Assembly (NCBI RefSeq): GCF_011397635.1
Contig: NC_064761.1
Coordinates: 40,326,143 to 40,390,142 of the forward strand
Source: Epinephelus fuscoguttatus
Lineage: Eukaryota; Chordata; Actinopteri; Perciformes; Serranidae
Length of the DNA stretch: 64,000 nucleotides
Direction of reading: 5' to 3'
The translations under genes and the position numbers were made by a program. Shown here in pieces: positions 1-10,599 of this stretch. The notes beneath the pieces are model-generated. The model saw only the letters and a list, made by a program, of their open reading frames with translations. It was not told the origin of the DNA and did no database searches. How positions within the stretch are numbered: the stretch's first letter is position 1; every line of letters starts with the position of its first letter.

Positions 1-2394
1 AAAAAATCTTACAAACTGTTGGCTACATAAATGTATAGCCAAAATAATATGGACATTTTGTGTGGTCAAGGAGCACCAACAGACTATTGACGGTTTAGAT
101 ACAAAGATAAACCATAATTAGAGGCTCCTTTTTCATACAGCGTAATTGTTAAAATGATCCTTCCTGCTAAATTCCAACGCATCAGTTTCCACTCGACTGT
201 TGTAGCTCGCCTCGGTGCCTTTCTTTGTCAGTAAAAAAAACTCCCAAAACCTAAAAATGTCCTGTCAAAGTAGAAAAAGGATATGGTCTAAATAGGTAGA
301 CTCATGTCAAAAGTCAGGAGTATTTTGCACCTGATTGCAGAGACAGACCACTTATCTCTTGTCAGAGCCTTTTCACTTGTCGGAGCTCAAAGCTTTCCAA
401 ATGAACCACAGCTTTGTTGAGCGAACACAGAGGACAGTTTAGTTTGGGGGAAGGCTTTGACTTACAATGACTGTCATTTCTCTCTGTCAAAGCAGACAGT
501 GAATACCTCTTTGTCTGATTTACTGCTTCCAGCCTGAGCTCAAGTCCGTGTACTGTACTTGTACGAGCTGACTCTTTCCTTGTGGGATGTCTTATAATGC
601 AAACTGTGACCTTTAGTCTACAAAACTGGAGAGAAATATTAGACGGACTCAGTGGAAAGGTGCCACTGGTGGACCTGAAAATCCATTAAAATCTACACAA
701 AACATTTGTTTGAGAAAATGGAATATCCAGGTGACTCCTACTGACACCTGATGCCACATTTTGACATTCGAGACATTCATTATAAAACAGCAGGTGGTGG
801 CATCATTTATTTAAAAAGGAAAAAAAAATCATTTATCCTTGACTGTCACAAAGAAAACAATGTTAGGAAAACATGAACTGTGAGTGTTGACAGAGCAGAA
901 GACGCTGTGGAAAATATCGACACCCGCCTACTCTTGTCACTTGCTTTATTGACAATTATTGTCTTCAACTGAAAACCTTTCAGCCTCATCTTTTGTATCA
1001 TGTTTACTTATTGTGCTTTTAAGAATCAACAAGTCCTTGGCCCACATTACAAATAATAAATGTTATATAATGTAATGTGATATAATCAGTATGCTGATGA
1101 CCTGGATATGCAAAAAGAAATAAATACTCACATTCCTTCTATAACAACTTGTCACATCTTGAACAATTAGAAAACAATTAATATAACCTTGACACCTTTA
1201 TTCAGTCTGAACTCTGTCAACACAGGCTCTGTGTTGAAGTGCTTCAGTCATGTCTTTACTTTGCCCCCTTATTTCTTTTCTTATGTGCCTGCAGGCAAAC
1301 GTCAACTGAAAACATTAGTTACTAAAACTTTTGTTTTACCTATAAGAAGAGTTTTGTTTGATCAATGATTTGATTAATCAGTTTGATTATCTTTTTAATG
1401 TTATTTTGCCATATCTTGATAAACTGATATTGGAAACAGAGCTACAGTTACTAAAATTAATAGATTAGTCGATCTTAAATGTAAATATTTGCTGTTTTTT
1501 CAGTTTTCTATGATATTAATCTAAATGTCTTTGGCTTTTGGACTTTTGATTGAGCAAAACAATTAAATTAAGGACTGGGAAACTGTTATGTGCATTTTCC
1601 AAGCAAACATGTCAAACGTTGGCTGGTTTCAGCTTGTCAAATCTCAGGAATTGATGCTTTTCTTGAACATATTTGACAGAAAACTAAATATATTTGAGTT
1701 TTGGACTGATGGTTTAACTCTTTGAAACCTGGAGCGACATCTTTTCTTGTGCTGCTTTCAGATGCCTTTTGCAAGTATTTAAACCTTTGAACCCTGAGCA
1801 CATTGGCGTGATTTCTTTCAAAAACATGAGGGAAAAGGCACTGAGTAACCTGGTAGGAAATTTCCCACAAATTGCAAAAAAAACAAAAGAAAGAAAGAAG
1901 AAAAGTATTTTAGAAAAATAGGAAAAAGAGAAAAAAGCTAGGGAAACCTTATTATCATTATTATAACATTTTAAAAAATAATTTTCTTGTCTTTTCTCTT
2001 TATAATATTTTCTGTCTGATTTTTTTTGGCTCATTTCTTCTTTCATTTCCCATGTTTAAAAAGAAATCCAGCCATTTCGCTCAGATTTCAAAGCGTAAAT
2101 AAAACAAATTATCTACATACATTGTCTTGGGCTGTGGGAAATTATAAATGGCATATTTCACAATTTCTTCGCATCTTGTAAACAATTCAATTAACTGATT
2201 AAATTTAAGTATCGGCAGATAAATTGAAAACGATAATACTGTAGTTTCAAGTTACTACATAAGTGTAATGCATTCAATTGAGAAAAAAGTATTTGCTTTG
2301 TTTTCCTGCTTTAACAAGATTATAATATCAGAATTATGATAATAAAATCTTTCATGGTAAGAATAATGCTCATGTTTTTCTTAATTAAAGGTCC
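1..2394. other. usp46 intron 1, left part: no gene seen
   Basis: AT-rich sequence with no open frame resembling a protein. The short minus-strand ORFs near 1.6-2.05 kb are low-complexity Phe/Lys-rich translations of AT-rich DNA. No usp46 exon 2 was found. Confidence 0.7.
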
Positions 2395-2398
2395 AGTT

Positions 2399-3296
2399 TG
2401 TAGGATTTTTGGGGATATACTGGCAGAAGCTGGACATAATGAAATAAATATTTTTTCTGGTGGCACAGTGGTGCAGTGGTTAGCATTGTCACCTCACAAC
2501 GAGGGTTCCTAGCTCAAACCCCAAGGTGCAGGAACCCTTCTGTGCAGAGTTTGCATGTTCTCCCTGTGTCAGCGTGGGTTTCCTCTGTGTACTCCAGCTT
2601 CCTCCCACAGTCCAAAGACATGCAGGTTAATTGGTGACTTTAGGTGTGAATGTGAGTGTGAATGGTTGTCTGTCTCTATGTGGCAGTCCTGTGATAGCCT
2701 AGCAACCTGCCTAGGGTGTAGCCCGGCTCTCACCCAATGTCAGCTGGGGTAAGCTGTTACTGAAAGCATGTTTTCTTTTGCAAATAATCACCTTAAAAAA
2801 AGAGTTGTGATTTTGTCACCTTGGAATGAACTGTTTTTATTTACATAGGGAGAGGGTCCTTGTTCACTGAGACCACCATGTTTCTACAGTAGCCCAGAGT
2901 GGACATTTATATTTTCATGTCGGCCACCATAGTAAGCAGCCATGACGGGCAGCATCTGCTGCTTTATTCAGTGTTGTTACCAGTTTGCTAGTAAAAACCT
3001 TTTGAACGTCTGGATCAGAAAAAAAGTGACAAGCTGACCAGCGTTTGAGAAACGCTGATTCTTAACATGAAACTGCTTTAGTCAGTGTTTTTTTCTGGTT
3101 TTAATCACCTGGTCCATTTGTGTTGGAGAAGAGGAGACCTCTGCGGACACTTCTGCTCCCAGTAAAAACCTTCTGAACAATAATCACAGAGGGAATCCTA
3201 ACTGGGAGCTCACACTTAGCACATGGGAGAGGTTTCAGCTGGTTGCAATCTTCAGTTCTCACCGCCAGATGCCACTTCGCTCTAAACACTGCTGCT
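2399..3296. mobile_element. TTAA-flanked non-autonomous DNA transposon (Kolobok/piggyBac-like), split by a SINE
   Basis: TTAA at 2395-2398 and again at 3297-3300 brackets a segment starting AGGTCCAGTTTGTAGGAT and ending ...AACACTGCTGCT. The ends are short, imperfect inverted repeats. Internal phrases such as the CATGTTTCTACAGTAGCCCAG stretch near 2878 belong to a very common teleost interspersed repeat. TTAA target duplications are typical of Kolobok and piggyBac. There is no transposase. A SINE-like element interrupts it near 2457-2760. Confidence 0.6.
2457..2760 (+). mobile_element. tRNA-like SINE
   Basis: It begins TGGCACAGTGGTGCAGTGG, resembling a tRNA-derived head with an A-box-like start, followed by the widespread teleost phrase for 'tgcatgttctccctgtg' and 'cctcccacagtccaaagaca'. 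It ends near GTCAGCTGGGGTA. The tRNA-like part has decayed and is not a functional tRNA gene. A second copy lies inverted near 62.1 kb. Confidence 0.75.
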
Positions 3297-3300
3297 TTAA

Positions 3301-4067
3301 CAGGATAATAATATTGTAAATAAGCTAGTTTTTATGAAGTTTATTATCTCATTAGAGTAAAAAGAGGGAGAACATGACTTTTCCCCAAGAAACTTTTTCA
3401 TAATTCTGAGATAATTTTGTTAATTCAGGAACACATTAAGAAAGCAAATCCCCACAAAAACTTTCCTCAAGTGAATAAATGATGCTTTCGTAAGTTACAG
3501 CCCTGACTGGAAAAATATTCATGCTGATGTTGTCATTTCAACAATATCACTGAGCCCTACTGCAAACCTGATACGCAGACTTACTGTGCCGAAGACAGTG
3601 GCTGTTGCAGGGGACAAAAGCTCTGTCCTGTCAGTTTTGCTTACACTAACTGTTTAAATGCTCTACCAAGGGCGCGGGTTTCAACATTGAGAAGGACACA
3701 TGAAACGAGGGGTTTGGGGATCCTGTGCATGAAAAATAAAAGTGCTCTGCTACTTTCCTGTTTTTATTGGAGGGGACAAATGCAATATTGAAGGGGATGT
3801 GTCTCCTGCGTTACACCTATGCAAGCTTCCACCTAATGTCCACCCAAGCTGTGTCCATTCAAACTTGACTTGTCTTTCGCAGTGGGAGGTCCATCTTTAC
3901 CTGTGTGTCTGCAAACCCACAATATACACACACTATTTAAGTAGTTCTGCATAGGATGCAGTGTAATAACCCACTGATGCAGGCCAGCAGCACTGCAGGC
4001 TTCTGACTTTAGTACCCAGCCACAATAAAGGAAAGGCTCTCTGCTACCAGGATGCAACCAGCTCTCT
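3301..4067. other. usp46 intron 1, right part: no gene seen
   Basis: Unique-looking non-coding sequence. Small ORFs overlap on both strands and none resembles a known protein. Confidence 0.6.
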
Positions 4068-4090
4068 GCAGCAGCAGCAGCAGCAGCAGC
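4068..4090. repeat. Short (CAG)n trinucleotide repeat
   Basis: Nearly eight GCA/CAG units in usp46 intron 1, reading CUG in the pre-mRNA. It is non-coding here. Confidence 0.9.
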
Positions 4091-4430
4091 ATCACATTAT
4101 GCAATCACAACAAGCTGTCAGAGGCAGCGCGCTGCTTCATTCACCTGTCAATCATCGCTGACAGTTATACAAATCACACACTGTGTCGTCTCGCCAGGCT
4201 GCAACACACAATGTCAACGCGACAGGGAAGCAGCAGCAGTGTGTAAAGGTCTACGACACATTCACAGTCAGGTTGGGATGCAGCAGGCCTGTCTGAGCAC
4301 TAGGGACCAGCGTTACATCCACTGTGCATCCTCCCCTGCACACACACTGTCTGTCTGCAGGGGGGGAGGCGACTCACCCATGTACATCACTACACACCAG
4401 TTCAACACAGTGGCTGCACACATCGATAGC

Positions 4431-4431
<1 letters not shown>

Positions 4432-4494
<63 letters not shown>
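4432..4494. repeat. (CA)n microsatellite in usp46 intron 1, beside the splice donor
   Basis: About 31 uninterrupted CA units. In usp46 pre-mRNA this is a (UG)n tract beginning 18 nt into intron 1. Confidence 0.97.
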
Positions 4495-4495
<1 letters not shown>

Positions 4496-4512
4496 CCAGC
4501 AGACATACTCAC

Positions 4513-4548
4513 CATATTACAAATGGAGGCGATGTTTCTGACAGTCAT
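4513..4548 (-). CDS. usp46: usp46 coding exon 1 (partial gene; N-terminal 12 codons)
   Basis: The minus strand reads MTVRNIASICNM from an ATG at 4548-4546 and is followed directly by a GTGAGT splice donor (GT at 4512-4511). This matches the short first exon of USP46 as I know it from vertebrates; the protein continues GTNAS in the next exon. USP46 is a ubiquitin-specific protease of the USP12/USP46 pair, activated by the WD40 proteins WDR48 (UAF1) and WDR20. The catalytic Cys and His boxes lie in later exons. I looked for exon 2 on the minus strand between 1 and 4500 and found none, so intron 1 is longer than 4.5 kb and the rest of the gene is outside the window. The exon ends in phase 0. Identification rests on 12 residues, a perfect donor and the neighbouring genes, so it is strong but based on a short match; usp12 has a different N-terminus. 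Confidence 0.9.
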
Positions 4549-4553
4549 TTAGT

Positions 4554-4577
4554 TCACAGTGTCCCCCTCACCGCCAT
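4554..4577 (-). other. Upstream ORF in the usp46 leader (7 codons plus stop)
   Basis: An ATG at 4577-4575 on the minus strand opens MAVRGTL followed by TGA at 4556-4554. Its stop lies only 5 nt before the usp46 start codon. The ATG sits in AAGATGGCGG, which is a YY1-type motif and resembles the TISU initiator element. Whether transcripts include it depends on the start site, which cannot be seen here. If included, it would be the first ATG met by scanning ribosomes. Confidence 0.5.
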
Positions 4578-4955
4578 CTTTATAAAATAAACATGATTTC
4601 AGAGCAAAGGGCGACGCTGAGAAATGAAGTTAATTCGCAGCCGCGGCTGGAGGCCAGACTGCAAACCCCAAGCGTCAGAGAGCAGGCAGAGAGACACGGA
4701 GCACCATGCAGCCTGCACGGAGCTGAGAGTCACACCGCACTCACAGTCGACACGGCTTCATCCTCACACACATCCCGAAAACACCACAGCTGGAAGGCCC
4801 CGATGCATGAGGGGACAGTGGACAGGCGAAGTTGCAGGCAGCAGGTTGTTAGCAACGACCAGGAAACAAGCATGATGTGTGAGGAAGCGCAGTAGCCCCG
4901 CCCACGTGACCTGAACTCCACAGCTGATTGGTTCACATTCACTGGGTTTGATTGG
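4571..4955 (-). promoter_or_regulatory. usp46: Probable usp46 promoter and 5' leader
   Basis: The stretch upstream of usp46 exon 1 is richer in CpG than its surroundings. It holds recognisable promoter motifs: a YY1-like AAGATGGCGG on the minus strand (4580-4571), a GC box GCCCCGCCC (4895-4903) abutting an E-box CACGTG (4903-4908), and two CCAAT boxes on the minus strand (4930-4926 and 4955-4951). A TTTATAAA-like run lies just upstream of the YY1 motif, but its closeness to the ATG argues against a classical TATA role. The layout suits a broad, CpG-type housekeeping promoter. The transcription start is not determined. Confidence 0.6.
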
Positions 4956-5104
4956 CAGTGTTAAAGAGCCAAACACAGACCCGGATGGTGAAGTTCATGT
5001 GAGCTGCAACCAATCAACAGCAAGTGTTTGACACAATTGTGTGAGGGAGTTGTAGTTCATGAGAGGGATGCATTTAAAGGGATTTTGTAGGCTCTTTGAG
5101 TGAC

Positions 5105-6130
5105 TACTCACCGGCCACTTTATTAGGTACACCTGTTCAACTACTCATTAACACAACTAGCTAATCAGCCAATCACATGGCAGCAACTCAATACATTCAG
5201 GCATGTGGACATGGTGAAGACGAGCTGCTGAAGTTCAAACCGAGCATCAGAATGGGGATGAAAGTGACTTTGAACGTGGCATGGTTGTTGGTGCCAGACG
5301 GGCTGGTCTGAGTGTTTACTGGGATTTTCAGCACAACCATCTCTAGGGTTTACAGAGGATGGTCCCAAAAAGAGAAAATATCCAGTGAGCCAAAATGCCT
5401 TGTTGATGCCAGAGGTCAGAGGAGAATGGCCAGACTGGTTCAAGATGATAGAAAGGCAACAGGAAGTCAAATAAGCACTGGTTCCAACCAAGGTGTGCAG
5501 AAGAGCATCTCTGAAGCAACAACACCTTGTCCAACCTTGAAGCAGATGGGCTACAGCAGCAGAAGACCACACCAGGTGCCACTCCTGTCAGCTAACAACA
5601 GGAAACTGAGGCTACAATTCACACGGGTTTTCTCACCAAAACTGGACAATAGAAGATTGGAAAAACCACATTCAGATGGAAGCATGGATCCATCCTGCCT
5701 TGTATCAACGCTTCAGGCTGCTGCTGCTGCTGGTGGTGTAATGGTGTGGGGGAGATTTTCTTAGTACCAACTGAGCATGGTTTAAACACCACAGCCTACC
5801 TGAGTATTGTTGCTGAGCGTGTCCATCCCTTTATGACCACAGTGTACCCATCTTCTGATGGCTACTTCCAGCAGGATAACGCACCATGTCACAAAGCTCA
5901 CATCATCTCAAACATGACAATGAGTTCACTGTACTCCAATGGCCTCCACAGTCACCAGGTCTCAGTCCAGTAGAGCACCTCTGGGATGTGCTGCAACAGG
6001 AGATTGTCATCATGGATGTGCAGCTGACAAATCTGCAGCAACTGTGTGATGTCATCATGTAAATATGGACCAACATCTCTGAGGAGTGTTTCCAGCTCCT
6101 TGTTGAACCTACCCTCCCCAAAGCTACAAA
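5105..6130 (+). pseudogene. Degenerate Tc1/mariner transposon with broken transposase
   Basis: The left end carries CACCGGCCACTTTATTAGGT (5109-5128), the inverted-repeat start of a widespread teleost Tc1-like family. The following 0.9 kb translates, with frame changes, into Tc1 transposase pieces. A middle part runs from about 5312 to 5760 (SRVYRGWSQK, then GGVMVWGRFS). A C-terminal part from about 5760 has YFQQDNAPCHKA (5862-5897), which contains the second catalytic Asp of the DDE triad, then degraded EHLWDV/EECFQ sequence to about 6100. At least two frameshifts break the reading frame, an in-frame TAG follows GRFS, and the right terminal repeat is not found near 6130. The element is therefore dead and truncated. 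Confidence 0.85.
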
Positions 6131-6890
6131 TATTTTTCTTGACAGGGACAAGATTTAAGTTCAGAAAAGGTGTTACAATAAAAGACACAACACTGTGTGA
6201 AGGCAATTGATTCACAGTCTCTATAAATATATGCACCAATGCCTCCTCGTGCTTGTTTTGTTGACATTTTTTGACCAAGACAACGATTAAAACTAAGAAC
6301 ATTTTTAACGTTAGTTTTCTTAACACACAGTACTGTTAAATTTTTTTCTTTTCTACAATCTAATTTTCACTTTTTTCATTTAACAGAAATGTTTTTACAC
6401 CCAAATGTAGTGTTAAGTTTAGTTTTACTCTACAAACATAACCTTGATCTGTAGTCACCTAGTCTATAGAATGCCATAAATAGTCTTCAGAAAAACACCA
6501 CTCACCTGTGGTTGGAGCCCAGTGTGTGGTCCTCAAATTGCCTGTTCCATTCAACCAAATGTCCAATATCCAAATATTACCCACTCAATTCACAATGACA
6601 CAAAACACAGAAAAACAGTAAGTATTTTTCCAGATAGACGGCTCAAATGATTTATCAGCTGTTAAAGCTGTCAGTGGTGAACTGCTGAAACACTTAACAG
6701 TCAATTAACTGATTTGTCTATATAAAAACAAATAGTCAGTTCAATAAAAGGGTTCTTAGGCAATTTAATATAGTAATTGCATAAAGATAGGGGATTCAAA
6801 AGACTTTTTATTTTTTAAAAAAGGATGATTTAAATTGTGCAGTGGTGGAAAATGCTATGGTTGTGTTACGTGGGGAACTTAGACAGTGAC
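6131..6890. other. Intergenic, no gene seen
   Basis: AT-rich sequence without motifs I recognise. Confidence 0.6.
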
Positions 6891-6892
6891 TA

Positions 6893-7644
6893 TAGAGCTC
6901 GTAAGTCACGCCCCTTCCGGTAGACTCCCATCGGACCTCTAGGCTCGGAAAATATGAATGGGAGTCAATGGAGAGAAAATTATTATTTTCTGGTTCCAGT
7001 CTTTAAATGCCTTGGATTACACAAATGTTTTGTGTGGGTCTAAATAATATTTTTTCATGTTAAGAGTGTGACAGTTTATTGTATGATTCTTCAGTTAAAG
7101 GCTGTGGAAACAACGTAATGAGAAAGACTACATGTCGCCTATGTGACGTCACGCCATCACACTCTCCCTCCACTTCTCAGCTCACAGTGCTGCTGCTGCA
7201 TCTTCTGCCACGATCTACGGAGCCATCAGATCAAGATGCTGACGTAGCTGAAACTTTCCACATGTCCAGACTTGCAGTGGTTTTCGCCACGCTTAAGTCC
7301 TTTGTCCTCTCCTCGGAAGAAGGTGGTCAAGTGTACCAGAGACACAGCCATGTTCCGAGTGCAAGTGGTGACGTATATCATATGCGTTGAGAGCAGCGAA
7401 GAGCTGTAGTCCACAAAGCGCTCTCACACAAAACCTAACAGTATCAAACTTCTTCCTGCAAAATTGTAGCCTTCTTTGCACGAAAAAATATATTAAAAAT
7501 TCACAAACTACATATGTGAAATTCATGGCACAATTCAGACGGGACCAGAAAATAATTTCCATCTAGCCATTGAAATACATCATGAGAAATCGATTTTTAA
7601 GGTCCCATGTACCGGAAACAGAAACACGCAACTTACGAGCTCTA
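6893..7644. mobile_element. 752-bp MITE with perfect 14-bp TIRs and TA duplication
   Basis: TAGAGCTCGTAAGT at 6893-6906 is exactly inverted at 7631-7644, and TA dinucleotides (6891-6892, 7645-7646) flank both ends, as in Tc1/mariner-type insertions. Internal phrases (ACGCCCCTTCCGGTAG; a TATGTGACGTCA core) recur in the palindromic element at 45.25-45.9 kb, so both belong to one family. Its small ORFs resemble no known protein. Confidence 0.8.
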
Positions 7645-7649
7645 TAACG

Positions 7650-8260
7650 CCAAACCCAGTTCTTTTTTCCTAAATCTACCCACATGTTTTTGTTGCCTAA
7701 ACCCAACCACGTGTGTAAATTGATGGAGGAAAAAACAACAACGTTAATTCGCCATGTTGTACTGACGTAGTGCTTTTATTTTGAAAGAGACTGTGTGTAA
7801 ACTGTAAATTTCCTGTGAAAACTGAAGTGAATTTTGAAAGACGACAATGCATGTAACAGGCAGAACTTGACACGGTGTCCCAGAACATCAGCAACCAACA
7901 CACCCTTCAGGGTACCTTTCACGTTGTGTCTGGACGTGGAAAGTCCATGACCAGACGTTGATACGTGACGAGGTCGGAGTGAGAATGTGTTGACTTATGA
8001 CAGGTGCCATAAAGTAGTTTAGTGCACAGCAAAAGGACATCGCCGATGTCATGCACAAAGATGATGTGATGTGTGTGTGTGTTGATTTGTATCGTGAAAA
8101 TGTTTTGAGTGTAATATGCAGTGTTGAAGTGGGTAGATGTAATTTTGAAAGGATTTCACCTGTCGTTTTGTTTTCTTTTATTCTCAAGAAACCTTGTTCA
8201 ACCTTTTCCCTGCCTTGTGTGAGCACTGTGGATATAAAAGGAACAGGAAAATGAGTCTTA
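7650..8260. repeat. Dispersed repeat related to 30.64-30.84 kb
   Basis: It shares 'ttgcctaaacccaacca' and 'gacgacaatgcatgtaaca'-type phrases with the segment at 30.64-30.84 kb, including the order of the blocks. It is non-coding, and its ends are not resolved. Confidence 0.5.
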
Positions 8261-8324
8261 ACTGAGACACCCTTGCAGACTAGGTGGCCTAGAAACTTTG
8301 GTATGCTGGAACAGCCACTAAAAC

Positions 8325-8545
8325 CGGGTCATGATTTCTGGAAATAAACAAAACTGCTGAGTTTTTCAAATGTATTTTTTAGCACTTTGAGCACCACAAG
8401 CCGAGTGTCATCTAGTTCCCATACATTGGAGGGAAGGCAGACATCTCTATGGCTGACATCTCCAACACTCGACAACTCACACAAAACAATCTAGACTGAT
8501 AAATAGAAATACAAATAAATGGAAAACTGGCCCTTTAACAATTAA
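8325..8545. repeat. Dispersed repeat, copy 1 (copy 2 near 37.9 kb)
   Basis: GTCATGATTTCTGGAAA, GAGTTTTTCAAATGTATTTT and CATCTAGTTCC blocks recur in the same order at 37887-38125. Both copies end close to CCCTTTAA. It looks like a non-autonomous DNA element. Confidence 0.65.
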
Positions 8546-10140
8546 AAGGCATTTGTCATAATTCTTGACATTCTGTAGACTAAAGAACTAATCATTTAAT
8601 TTGCAGTTATTCTGCACACAAACCATCAATTAGCCCTCTTCTAACGGACAGTAAGTGTCCTCTCTGTAGAGCTCTGCAGGGGTCTCGGGGCCCTCAGGAC
8701 ACTTTCATTCACCACCGGCTTTGTTCGTGCTTTCACAACAATCTCCTGGCAATTATCTCCTTAGCATTTACATGTGAACAAAAAGAAATGAAAACAACAA
8801 ATAATTATGATTAACACACTTCAAAGGAGTGAGGAATTCACAAAAAAACAAGTAACAGCAAAACAGAATTATCAGTTGGAGGAGAGGAAAGTTTTATTGT
8901 TGATCAGTGAACACTGCTTTATTGAGAAATTTGTTGAATGACGTGTTCGCACAAGTTTATTTATAAATACTTTTGATTGGCAGGGAAGAAAATCACGTGG
9001 CAGTAGATTGTAGGCTCTTGATACAATAGGTTCCCAGACTTACTTTCTGTTTCATTCCAGTCTGTAATAATAGGGCTGAGAGACACTATGGATGCAGCAT
9101 CTCCTGACTCACACTGCTTCTTTTAAAATCACAGTATGTACTTGCTGGTGGATATGTGGAAATGGATAATGTGCTTACTTTAAAAACACTTCGTACACAC
9201 TCATGGTGATACAGGAACCAAAATAGTAATGTATACAGCTCTGAATCTGAACATCTGTACATCTGATGATGTACCCAGCCTTGTTGTTGAGATAAAATCT
9301 GTTTTATCTTTTTTCAGGCTCTGCAGGTCAGCTTATGTGTTGGCACCAGGCTTCAGATGAGCAGATGAAGCTGGTTTATTTGGACTTTTAATCTCTCTCA
9401 TCCTGGTTGCCTCCTCATGTTTGGATGGAGCTGACAGGACTTTTGTATCCACAACACGGCTTTTCGTCAGCCAGCAGGTGAACCTCAGAGGACCTTCTCT
9501 GCTCGCTGCTCGAGATCAGACGTGAGGCGGAATGTGTGAATTTTCATGTGGGTGCACGTGCACTACACACAGACCGGCAAACCCTCAGAGAGAACAAAAA
9601 AACACCCAAACTACTGAGCTCAGAAAATGTTTCCAGTAAACGAGTCCGGCTGCTCTACTAATGGCACTCTACAGAGAGAAGTGAATGAATTATGCATCAT
9701 TTCCGTACCGCTGGGAAAACAACCTTCCAGTTCAGAATCTTATTCGTGGAGGCGTAGTGACATTTGGCACAGGCTTCTTAGATATTACGGTTAGGACCAG
9801 TTTATTAACATAGCTTTTTTAGGATAGAGAAGCCTTTTTTTCACAGAAACAGAGCAGGTGTAAGTTCCCGGTACTGGGTGTGATGTGATGGCTGCAAATA
9901 CCAAATGAGTCACAGCCCAGAACTGAACACATGCTTTATATTTCTAGTGATGAAAACACTCAAGTGACTGTATGCTGTCACATTTCTTCTTCAATTTGCA
10001 TTACTTGATGTTGAAAATGCAACACAATCGGCAGACATATGTTGGCATTGTATGTTTCTACAAACCATGGAGACATTACATTTTGACATTATTATATAGC
10101 AGATATATTAAAGCTTAGTATTTCAAGAACATTGCCATTA
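8546..10140. other. Intergenic, no gene seen
   Basis: No open frame with family resemblance and no clear repeat structure. Confidence 0.6.
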
Positions 10141-10299
10141 ATGTGTCAGGTTTAGGAACGAAACCCAGTTTTTTATGGTTAGGAAAAGATCATGTTTTGG
10201 TGTACAATCCCTGATTTTTACAGTAAAAGCAGCGATGTCTCATAAAAAAACAACCACTTTTTGTGCCACTATCCCAGCAGAAAATGCAGCTATACCTCA

Positions 10300-10530
10300 G
10301 TAAAAAACAACTGCTATTGGTGGCACTGTCCCTGCTGGAAAAACAGCAATAGGTCGCTACAAAACACCCATGTTTGGAGCCTAAAAAGCTGCTGGGAAAA
10401 CAGCCAAAGGTTGCTAGAAAACACATATGTTTGCTGCCTAAAAGGCCACTGGAAAAACAGCAACAGGATGCTACAAAACACCTGTGTCTGCTGCCCAAAA
10501 AGCTGCTTGAACAATGGCCATGGGTTGCTA
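10300..10530. repeat. Minisatellite block 1 (about 57-bp unit)
   Basis: About four diverged units built on 'gctgctggaaaaacagc', 'ggttgctacaaaacacc' and 'tgcctaaaa' phrases. The unit contains a small palindrome (GCTG...CAGC). The ORFs across it are translations of the repeat, not genes. The same unit forms block 2 at 11.83-12.56 kb. Confidence 0.85.
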
Positions 10531-10599
10531 CTGTGGCAATACCAGTTGAACTGCGAGAGGCAGATCTGGAGAATTAGCACCAACAACGCCACCTTAGGA

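Noticed and set aside
2457..2530. Possible tRNA gene
   Set aside because: The tRNA-like head belongs to a SINE. It lacks a convincing cloverleaf and acceptor stem.
1..4500. usp46 exon 2 or later exons
   Set aside because: No minus-strand frame resembling the USP catalytic core was found. Exon 2 must lie beyond the left edge.
4239..4590. ORFs of 60-100 codons across 4.24-4.59 kb
   Set aside because: They are poly(Thr-His) or poly(Cys-Val) translations of the (CA)n microsatellite and overlap the usp46 exon on the other strand.
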